Assembly (NCBI GenBank): GCA_012514355.1
Contig: JAAZAL010000004.1
Span: 1 to 5,581, forward strand
DNA: 5,581 bases
DNA from: Candidatus Dojkabacteria bacterium
GTDB taxonomy: Bacteria > Patescibacteriota > Dojkabacteria > SC72
Direction of reading: 5' to 3'
Part shown: positions 1 to 4,185 of the stretch, one piece after another
Layout: the number at the start of each line of letters is the position of its first letter
Numbering within the stretch: the first letter of the stretch is position 1
Notes under the pieces: model-generated
Databases searched by the model: none
The model's input: only the letters and a program-made list of their open reading frames with translations
What the model was told of the DNA's origin: nothing
Program-made: the position numbers and the translations under genes

Positions 1-347
1 ACAATATACAACCTAAAGTATACTTAATTGGATTTAGTATGGGAGGTTTACCTACTATGAATTTCGCTAGTTCATATCCAGATACTGTGGAAAGGATAGC
101 GCTACTAGCCCCTACTACTAAATCTTCTGCTTGGAATCAAGGTAGGGCTGACCTATTAAAGAGTATGACTATTAAGCTATGGCATGGGAACAAAGATGTA
201 AATGTACCTTACTCTTACTCAGTTTCTTTTGTAAAGAAATTAGAAGGGTATGGGATATATATTGATTTTGTTACATTAGAAGGGAAAGGACACTTTGATA
301 TAGATACTGAGTATATGGAGGATATTTTAGAATTTTTCTCTAGCTAA
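1..347 (+). CDS. Alpha/beta hydrolase, C-terminal part (5' end outside window)
   Basis: The open frame enters from the left edge (first full codon at 3) and ends at TAA 345-347, so the ATG at 39 is internal and not the start. The 114 visible codons contain a complete catalytic triad of an alpha/beta hydrolase. The nucleophile elbow is G-F-S-M-G-G, with Ser at codon 36-38. An Asp sits at 195-197 in the context HGNKDVNVP, and a His at 291-293 in GKGHFDID. Only 53 residues separate Ser and Asp, which leaves no room for a large lid and suggests a compact esterase, lysophospholipase or thioesterase-like enzyme. The substrate cannot be read from the sequence. No signal peptide can be judged because the N-terminus is missing. 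The 3' end overlaps the convergent HIT gene by 8 bases, and no terminator lies between them. Confidence 0.88.
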   Translation, partial: NIQPKVYLIGFSMGGLPTMNFASSYPDTVERIALLAPTTKSSAWNQGRADLLKSMTIKLWHGNKDVNVPYSYSVSFVKKLEGYGIYIDFVTLEGKGHFDIDTEYMEDILEFFSS

Positions 348-750
348 GTGATAACTCTTTTACAAATTTATCCATTTCTTCCTTACTAAAAGATTTCCTT
401 AAATCTATCTCACTCAAAATCTGAGTATCACTATATATTGGTTTTATATGTATATGAGCATGTAATATCTCTTGACCAGCTCTTTTACCATTATTTTGAT
501 TTATAAGTATTCCCTCTGGTTTATACTTGTCATTAAGATGCTGCGAAATCTTTTTAACTATCTTTGACATATGTAAATACAACTCTTCTGGTAAATCTAA
601 TATATTTACATAGTGCTGTTTAGGAAGTACTAATGTATGACCCTTACTTAAAGGATTAATATCTAAAAATGCAATTACTTTATCATCCTCATATATTTTG
701 TATGAGAGGATATCACCTTTCACTATTTTACAGAATATACAATCATCCAT
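340..750 (-). CDS. HIT family protein (histidine triad nucleotide hydrolase/transferase)
   Basis: This is a 136-residue, full-length HIT protein. The signature H-A-H-I-H-I (His97, His99, His101) is near the C-terminus; His99 is the expected nucleophile that forms the nucleotidyl intermediate. The N-terminal CIFC pair (Cys4, Cys7), together with His46 and His97, fits the usual zinc site of Hint-type members. The core segment FLDINPLSKGHTLVLPK (28-44) is the typical strand-turn-strand of the family. Family members cleave phosphoramidate or dinucleoside substrates such as AMP-lysine or Ap4A in the cytoplasm; which one applies here is not visible. The gene is last in a ferredoxin-NUDIX-HIT operon and starts only 4 bases after the NUDIX stop without a Shine-Dalgarno sequence, so translational coupling is likely. 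It ends inside the 3' end of the convergent hydrolase gene. Confidence 0.95.
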   Translation of the reverse strand: MDDCIFCKIVKGDILSYKIYEDDKVIAFLDINPLSKGHTLVLPKQHYVNILDLPEELYLHMSKIVKKISQHLNDKYKPEGILINQNNGKRAGQEILHAHIHIKPIYSDTQILSEIDLRKSFSKEEMDKFVKELSLS

Positions 751-754
751 ATAT

Positions 755-1336
755 TTATAAATGATAAATTATCATTCTACTCCAATATGTTAATTTCTCA
801 CTATTTGTTTTAAGGTAATCTAAACTTACAAACCCAATATCTTCTAAACCCTCCTCATTAACATGAACATCCACTCCATCTAAATCAAATACATATACAA
901 AACCAACCTGTACAGAATTAACAGGATTCTCATCTTCAATATATATTAAGCCTAGATATGTTTTCTTAAGTATTTTACTCCCAAGTACTACCTCTTCATG
1001 CAACTCTCTTTCTAATGCTGTTTCTAAAATATCTTTGTCTTTTCCTAAATCAATCTCCTCAATGTGTCCTCCTAGTGGTAAAGGACAAAGAGAGTTTAAC
1101 CTATCTTCATTCTTTTTAACCTGTCTATGTAAAAAAAATTTGTCTTTGTATCTAAGAATTACCTGAGCGATAACTTGCTTGTAATCAGGGTCTGATTCTA
1201 AATCCTTTCTTACTCTAAATTCACCTTCATCTCTTAGCAAAGAAAGATACTTCTCTTTGTCAGAGGTCATTAATCCATTCCATTTTTCATCTTTAAAAAG
1301 GGTCTCTCCCTTTATACATAGTATTTTTTCATCCAT
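755..1336 (-). CDS. NUDIX hydrolase (COG4112-like predicted phosphoesterase)
   Basis: This 193-residue protein has a NUDIX fold in its C-terminal two thirds. The box begins at PLGGHIEE (87-94) and ends in ALERELHEEV (107-116), with Arg110, Glu111, Glu114 and Glu115 as the metal-binding REUxEE core. Compared with the standard GX5EX7REUXEE spacing, about six extra residues (around 95-101) separate the glycine loop from the helix, and Asp102 sits where the first box Glu is usual. The GGHI-plus-insertion arrangement fits the little-studied group COG4112 as I remember it. Such enzymes hydrolyse nucleoside diphosphates linked to another moiety; the substrate here is unknown. Residues 1-54 form an N-terminal extension before the first NUDIX strand (VIAQVILRYKDKFFLHRQ). 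The start is well supported: GAGGAG (1345-1350) lies 8 bases upstream and overlaps the end of the ferredoxin gene. Confidence 0.93.
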   Translation of the reverse strand: MDEKILCIKGETLFKDEKWNGLMTSDKEKYLSLLRDEGEFRVRKDLESDPDYKQVIAQVILRYKDKFFLHRQVKKNEDRLNSLCPLPLGGHIEEIDLGKDKDILETALERELHEEVVLGSKILKKTYLGLIYIEDENPVNSVQVGFVYVFDLDGVDVHVNEEGLEDIGFVSLDYLKTNSEKLTYWSRMIIYHL

Positions 1337-1341
1337 GATAT

Positions 1342-1545
1342 TTACTCCTCAATTACAATTGCAGTGGCAGGACACATGTCATGTGCTTCTCTTGCCTTAC
1401 TCTCTAACTCTGTAGGAATATCTTTTCCTTTTAACTCTGCTTTAACATCTACTGTCCCATCATCTTTCATTTCAAAGACTTCTGGACATATTGCTACACA
1501 TGAACCACAAGCTACACATTTAGTTTGATCTATTGATACTTTCAT
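1342..1545 (-). CDS. Small single-cluster [4Fe-4S] ferredoxin
   Basis: This is a 67-residue ferredoxin. Cys10, Cys13 and Cys16 (C-V-A-C-G-S-C) plus Cys58 in MCPATAI form one [4Fe-4S] site. A fifth cysteine, Cys20 in ICPEVF, occupies the position that ligates a second cluster in 2[4Fe-4S] ferredoxins, but the second CxxCxxC is absent. In some monocluster ferredoxins this residue forms a disulfide; here no sixth cysteine is available, so it is probably a free thiol. The protein is an acidic, cytoplasmic, low-potential electron carrier; its redox partners are not in the window. It is the first gene of the ferredoxin-NUDIX-HIT operon. No Shine-Dalgarno sequence precedes the ATG (upstream is TTTTAGATTA), so initiation from a short leader is likely. 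Confidence 0.96.
   Translation of the reverse strand: MKVSIDQTKCVACGSCVAICPEVFEMKDDGTVDVKAELKGKDIPTELESKAREAHDMCPATAIVIEE
1345..1350 (-). promoter_or_regulatory. Shine-Dalgarno site of the NUDIX gene
   Basis: GAGGAG on the minus strand lies 8 bases before the ATG at 1336 and abuts the TAA stop of the ferredoxin gene (1344-1342). It is the only strong Shine-Dalgarno sequence in front of any gene in the window. It fixes the NUDIX start and suggests that translation of ferredoxin and NUDIX is coupled. Confidence 0.8.
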
Positions 1546-1570
1546 TAATCTAAAACATTAATTTAATTCC

Positions 1571-1599
1571 ATCATATTGTTTCAGAAATATATCCTTAA
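1571..1599 (-). promoter_or_regulatory. Candidate promoter for the ferredoxin-NUDIX-HIT operon
   Basis: On the minus strand, TATGAT (1576-1571) is a 5-of-6 match to the -10 box. It lies 17 bases after TTAAGG (1599-1594), which is a poor -35 box with only 3 of 6 matches. The predicted start near 1564 would give a leader of about 20 bases before the ferredoxin ATG. This fits the lack of a Shine-Dalgarno sequence. The match is moderate and AT-rich sequence produces such hits by chance. Confidence 0.35.
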
Positions 1600-1602
1600 T
1601 GC

Positions 1603-1746
1603 AACTGTTGGAGTATGGAGTTATGTGTACACACAACTCCATGCAGTGAAGTCACCTTACACTGTCCAACAGTTTTGACTAAAGAAAACGTCTTTTCTTT
1701 AGTACTTAGTACTAGCGATCCACTAGCACTAAGGTTGTTGGGCAGT
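1603..1746 (+). ncRNA. Candidate structured RNA with two alternative three-way junctions
   Basis: The stretch is packed with perfect inverted repeats and contains no credible protein. Fold A has stem P1 (1603-1612 with 1665-1674, 10 bp), which encloses hairpin P2 (1613-1622 with 1635-1644, one G-T pair) and hairpin P3 (CAGTG 1644-1648 with 1660-1664, extended inward by AAG/CTT). Next come hairpin P4 (1678-1688 with 1693-1703, 11 perfect pairs, 4-base loop) and hairpin P5 (1705-1715 with 1723-1733, one mismatch, 7-base loop). Fold B pairs 1661-1671 with 1736-1746 (10 Watson-Crick pairs and one G-T on the plus strand), enclosing P4 and P5 and destroying P1 and P3. Hand-counted GC over 1601-1680 is 35 of 80, clearly above the flanks. 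The strand is uncertain. The wobbles in fold B and the five T at 1748-1752 favour plus; A-C mismatches inside P2 and P5 become G-U on minus. I do not recognise a known RNA family. Confidence 0.5.
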
Positions 1747-1747
1747 A

Positions 1748-1752
1748 TTTTT
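1748..1752 (+). terminator. Possible plus-strand termination run after the fold B stem
   Basis: Five T follow the 3' strand of the alternative stem (1736-1746) after a single A. If fold B forms in a plus-strand transcript, the arrangement of GC-containing stem plus U-run resembles an intrinsic terminator. Its loop is very large because it contains two hairpins, which is atypical, so this is only a suggestion. Confidence 0.25.
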
Positions 1753-1759
1753 AAAGAAC

Positions 1760-1783
1760 AAAAAACCGGCTTGATGGCCGGTT
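1760..1783 (-). terminator. Intrinsic terminator on the minus strand
   Basis: On the minus strand the seven-base arm 1783-1777 (AACCGGC) and arm 1770-1764 (GCCGGTT) pair perfectly around the six-base loop CATCAA. The second arm runs directly into six T (1765-1760). This is a textbook Rho-independent terminator and the most GC-rich hairpin in the window. It lies 71 bases beyond the stop of the small membrane-protein gene and would end that transcript before the structured region. It would equally end any transcript from the promoter match at 1823-1851. Confidence 0.8.
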
Positions 1784-1822
1784 ATAATTCGTTGTAAAAC
1801 GCAAGGCGTTGTATCTAGTTAT

Positions 1823-1851
1823 AATATACTATATTTTACTCAAAATATCAA
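1823..1851 (-). promoter_or_regulatory. Candidate sigma70-like promoter inside the intergenic region
   Basis: On the minus strand TTGATA (1851-1846) and TATATT (1828-1823) each match 5 of 6 consensus bases with an ideal 17-base spacer. The predicted start is near 1816. The resulting RNA would reach the terminator at 1760-1783 after about 57 bases. If the terminator is read through, the RNA would continue across the structured region into the ferredoxin operon. The match is good, but in AT-rich DNA it may be accidental. Confidence 0.4.
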
Positions 1852-1854
1852 GTT

Positions 1855-2226
1855 TTAGGCTCTAAACCTAACGAATCCATCACCTACTATATCAAATGAA
1901 TACTGATCTGATAAATCAGAAAGAAGTATTCCACTACTAAGTAACATCTCACTTGGTTTACTACCTCCCCTTAAAGACATTAATATGTCTTCTTTCTCTA
2001 TCTCCAATACCTCACTTAACATATTTACCATCTTACTTGTTTGATCAGGCGAATCGTAATGTAAAGTCTTTAACTGAATCTTCTCATCTTTGATATTAAA
2101 GATGGTTTGAGAGGAATACTGTCTAATGGAATAGTCAATAATTACAGGTTTAAGAGCCCCTACAAATGCAAATCCTAATACTGAAACGAATATCACTACG
2201 AAAGCAAACATCTTTTTGTTTGTCAT
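1855..2226 (-). CDS. Small membrane-anchored protein of unknown function
   Basis: I do not recognise this protein. From the ATG at 2226 it has 123 residues; a TTG at 2244 would add six (SSIFN before the Met), but nothing supports it, and neither start has a Shine-Dalgarno sequence. A basic start (MTNKK) is followed by one hydrophobic segment of about 20 residues (MFAFVVIFVSVLGFAFVGAL), which should anchor the protein with the remaining 95 or so residues outside the membrane. A central helical part, LSEVLEIEKEDILMSLRGG followed by SKPSEMLLSSGI, follows the 'L-G-I-eel-aL-G-SlaeiA-G-I' rhythm of small helical repeats such as DUF2680. That resemblance is my reading and not a proven homology. The gene stands alone: a tRNA lies 217 bases upstream and a strong terminator follows. 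Confidence 0.75.
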   Translation of the reverse strand: MTNKKMFAFVVIFVSVLGFAFVGALKPVIIDYSIRQYSSQTIFNIKDEKIQLKTLHYDSPDQTSKMVNMLSEVLEIEKEDILMSLRGGSKPSEMLLSSGILLSDLSDQYSFDIVGDGFVRFRA

Positions 2227-2244
2227 ATTAAATATGGATGACAA

Positions 2245-2442
2245 TTTAAGTATGCATGTATATGTTAGACATATGTGTGTTAAATGTACAGAAAATATTA
2301 GTTATAACTAAAGTTTATGAACTTAGTAATACATACTATATTGTGAATATATGATGAAAAAGATAAATAGAGAGAAAGACTATAAGGTGAATTGAGATAA
2401 AATGGAGTTATTTTCCTATAACTAGAGAATAATTAGGGAAAA
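2245..2442. other. Intergenic region with palindromes, no gene seen
   Basis: This stretch separates the tRNA from the small membrane-protein gene. It is very AT-rich and has stops in all frames. It contains a perfect 14-bp palindrome (2298-2311, TTAGTTATAACTAA), a 6+6 inverted repeat with a 3-base centre (2260-2274) and a weak hairpin AGTTAT/ATAACT (2406-2411 with 2418-2423). The promoter for the downstream minus-strand gene should lie here, but no convincing -35/-10 pair stands out. Confidence 0.5.
2298..2311. repeat. Perfect 14-bp palindrome, possible operator
   Basis: TTAGTTATAACTAA reads identically on both strands and lies 72 bases upstream of the ATG of the small membrane protein. Its half-site TAGTTAT recurs at 1816-1822 and, inverted, at 2418-2424. 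A dimeric regulator site is possible, but AT-only palindromes arise easily by chance in this composition. Confidence 0.3.
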
Positions 2443-2516
2443 TCGGGGTGACTCGACTTGAACGAGCGGCCTCTTGCACCCCATGCAAGCGTTCTAGCCA
2501 TCTGAACTACACCCCG
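2443..2516 (-). tRNA. tRNA-Pro (anticodon GGG)
   Basis: The 74-base cloverleaf is complete. The acceptor stem CGGGGTG pairs perfectly with CACCCCG, and C1-G72 with discriminator A73 (2443) are typical of bacterial proline tRNAs. The D arm GTTC/GAAC carries GG in its loop. The anticodon stem CTTGC/GCAAG closes the loop ATGGGGT with anticodon GGG at 2482-2480 and G37, the usual TrmD target. The T arm is GCTCG/CGAGT with loop TTCAAGT. CCA is not encoded: TTTT follows directly, so a CCA-adding enzyme is needed. It reads the proline codons CCC and CCU. The gene starts 14 bases after the HD gene stop on the same strand, with no promoter visible between them, so it is probably processed from the upstream operon transcript. 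Confidence 0.96.
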
Positions 2517-2530
2517 TAAAAGCAATTATA

Positions 2531-3112
2531 CTACAACCCTATCTCATCTGAAATATCAGATAAAGCTTTAAGAGAAATCTCTATAAACTCTTCTAATGAT
2601 ATACCTACTTTCTCAACATCATAGATTAACTCTCTGTTAATAGACTTAGCAAAATCTTTCTTCTTAAATTTCTTCATTACACTCTCTACCCCTACACTAC
2701 TAATCTTTTTATCTGGTTGTACTAATGCACAAGCAACTAGAAAACCACTTAAAGTCTCACTTGCACTCAGTGCATAATCAAGTTTTGATTCCCTCTTTTG
2801 AGTAATTTGAGGATGCTCTTCATAGTGAGATTTAATAGCATGGTAAACGTCTTGTGGAATATCTTTACCAATCTCAATACCCTCTATCTTAAGGATATTA
2901 TCAAACTCAATAACATGCCTACTGGGATCTTTATCTACATAGTCAAAATCTAAATCATGAATTAAACCAGATAGACCCCATTTCCATTGCTCTTCCCCAA
3001 ACTTCTTTGCTAGAGCAATCATAATTACCTCACTCTCCCTCATATGAAGCATTAACCAAGGAGTATGAACATACTTATTTAAAAGCGAAATACACTCTTC
3101 TCTACTTAACAT
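2531..3112 (-). CDS. HD superfamily hydrolase (COG2316-like)
   Basis: This 193-residue cytoplasmic protein fits the HD-domain group COG2316 along its whole length. Metal-binding candidates are His23 (LHMRES), the His52-Asp53 pair in GLIHDLDFD, His66 in DPSRHV, and His96/His100 (KSHYEEHP). The family's next conserved block usually reads A-D-x-L-T-G; here it is SASETLSG (116-123), with Glu119 where Asp normally closes the metal site. The C-terminal half carries the characteristic ALVQPDKKI (128-136), SVMKKFKKKDFAK and GISLEEFIEISLKAL blocks. HD enzymes are phosphohydrolases, often acting on nucleotides; the substrate of this group is not established to my knowledge. The start ATG is one base after the TAG of the lipoprotein gene, without a Shine-Dalgarno sequence, so it is probably translated by coupling. 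tRNA-Pro follows 14 bases after its stop. Confidence 0.92.
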   Translation of the reverse strand: MLSREECISLLNKYVHTPWLMLHMRESEVIMIALAKKFGEEQWKWGLSGLIHDLDFDYVDKDPSRHVIEFDNILKIEGIEIGKDIPQDVYHAIKSHYEEHPQITQKRESKLDYALSASETLSGFLVACALVQPDKKISSVGVESVMKKFKKKDFAKSINRELIYDVEKVGISLEEFIEISLKALSDISDEIGL

Positions 3113-3113
3113 A

Positions 3114-4106
3114 CTATAAATCTATTTCTAATATTACTAAATTAGGACTTTGTGATGCACTCAACTTAAAGGGTTTGTTCTCACTAATACCACTAAAAGC
3201 ATATATTGACTCATCTCCACTCCTTGATATATCTATGCTAACACCAGCTGGAAGAGACACAGTTTTACTCCACCCAGACACCTTGTCTTGTTCTAAAGAG
3301 GGGAATGTAAGAATTAATAACCCTTGATCATCGTAAGAAGCAGAAACTGAAGGAATTGGGTTAGAAGCACCACTTGCAACTGCTAAAGAAAATTTCAATA
3401 CTCCTGAAGAGTATATGAAAGAGTAATTAGTAATCTTTGCTCCCTCACTTATTGTTCCCCCCTCTATCTCTTGAGCATCTGAGCTAAAATCTGTACTTCC
3501 AAAATCTATTTCAGGTGCACTATATTTACTATCATATGAAACCATAACTGAAAATACCCATGTACCTAAATCATCCTCATTTACCTCAACCTTTAATTTG
3601 TTTAAACCCAACACCCCTATATCATATGCCCTTGTAGTATCTGAATTAGTAACCAACCTTTTTAGACCCGTAATACCTAATTTATCTACCTGAATACCCT
3701 TACTGTGTGTTACCGTACTATTATCATCAAATATATTAGTTAAGTCGACTCTAAATACACCACTACTAAGCATTGGAGTTACTTTAAAAAGTGGGGTAGA
3801 AGCTTCTTGATCTGAACTTGATAAAGTAAATTTAAACAGATGATATCCTACCCCCTCCTCTGCCTGAATATCCTCAACTGAATACTCATATTCACTTGCT
3901 TGACCAAATACCCAAGCCTCTTTGTTAAATCCTTCTAACTCAAATTCCTCTATCTCTTCTTTCACCTCTTCCTCCTCTTGTTCTTGAACTGCTTCTTCAG
4001 AATCATTCGTTTCAAGATCTTGTGGAGTATCTTTTTTAGTACAGCCCGTTAAAAGGAATGAACTAAAAAGTAAAAGGGAAAGATATATTAATATATGTTT
4101 TTTCAT
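3114..4106 (-). CDS. Lipoprotein with two tandem AMIN-like beta domains
   Basis: This 330-residue protein starts with a lipoprotein signal peptide: MKKH, a hydrophobic core, and lipobox LTGC with lipidated Cys22. A strongly acidic linker follows (about 23-58, rich in Glu and Asp), probably spanning the envelope. Residues 65-195 and 225-330 appear to be two related beta-rich domains. FKFTLSSSD...GVFRVDLTNI in the first lines up with LKFSLAVAS...GLLILTFPSL in the second, and the KLKVEVNEDDLGTWVFSVMV block lines up with PFKLSASQSPNLVILEIDL. The pattern recalls AMIN-like domains, which in other envelope proteins bind cell-wall or membrane components; this assignment is by eye only. The lipoprotein is the first gene of a unit with the HD gene and tRNA-Pro, and is divergent from the DUF3048 gene. 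No Shine-Dalgarno sequence precedes the ATG. Confidence 0.85.
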   Translation of the reverse strand: MKKHILIYLSLLLFSSFLLTGCTKKDTPQDLETNDSEEAVQEQEEEEVKEEIEEFELEGFNKEAWVFGQASEYEYSVEDIQAEEGVGYHLFKFTLSSSDQEASTPLFKVTPMLSSGVFRVDLTNIFDDNSTVTHSKGIQVDKLGITGLKRLVTNSDTTRAYDIGVLGLNKLKVEVNEDDLGTWVFSVMVSYDSKYSAPEIDFGSTDFSSDAQEIEGGTISEGAKITNYSFIYSSGVLKFSLAVASGASNPIPSVSASYDDQGLLILTFPSLEQDKVSGWSKTVSLPAGVSIDISRSGDESIYAFSGISENKPFKLSASQSPNLVILEIDL

Positions 4107-4134
4107 ATTAATTGTAATAAATTAATAACAATAA

Positions 4135-4163
4135 ATACTATCACATAAAAAAACTCATATAAA
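4135..4163 (-). promoter_or_regulatory. Candidate promoter of the lipoprotein-HD-tRNA unit
   Basis: On the minus strand an extended -10 element, TGATAGTAT (4143-4135), lies 17 bases after TTTATA (4163-4158), which matches 4 of 6 bases of the -35 box. The predicted start near 4128 gives a 5' leader of about 22 bases. The intergenic space is only 79 bases, so this promoter must overlap that of the divergent DUF3048 gene. Confidence 0.4.
4158..4163 (+). promoter_or_regulatory. Possible -10 box of the DUF3048 gene
   Basis: TATAAA on the plus strand would place a transcript start near 4170, about 16 bases before the ATG at 4186. No good -35 box is present. The same bases in the opposite sense are the -35 of the lipoprotein promoter candidate, so the two directions could compete for polymerase. 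Confidence 0.28.
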
Positions 4164-4185
4164 GGATTAACATTTCTTCTAAGTA

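Noticed and set aside
761..775. Perfect palindrome ATGATAA-A-TTATCAT
   Set aside because: It lies inside the last codons of the NUDIX gene (MIIYHL); codon choice in AT-rich sequence explains it and no regulatory placement is evident.
1603..1674. Integron attC site, hammerhead ribozyme, 5S rRNA or a known riboswitch
   Set aside because: The inverted repeats have GTTGGA...TCCAAC order, opposite to attC arms. The hammerhead core CTGATGA...GAA is missing, 5S conserved bases are absent, and no T-box, TPP, SAM or purine core motif is seen on either strand.
1748..1759. boxA-like GTTCTTTAAAAAT on the minus strand, suggesting an rRNA operon leader
   Set aside because: The resemblance is real, but no rRNA gene follows and it lies right after a strong terminator; most likely chance in AT-rich DNA.
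1615..1797. Plus-strand 60-codon frame starting MELCVHTTPC inside the hairpin region
   Set aside because: It runs straight through perfect stems and the minus-strand terminator, has no ribosome-binding site and no recognisable protein pattern; the base pairing explains the sequence better than coding.
2406..2423. Hairpin AGTTAT/ATAACT after the tRNA as a terminator
   Set aside because: The stem is short and AT-rich and no T-run follows on the minus strand; kept only as part of the intergenic description.
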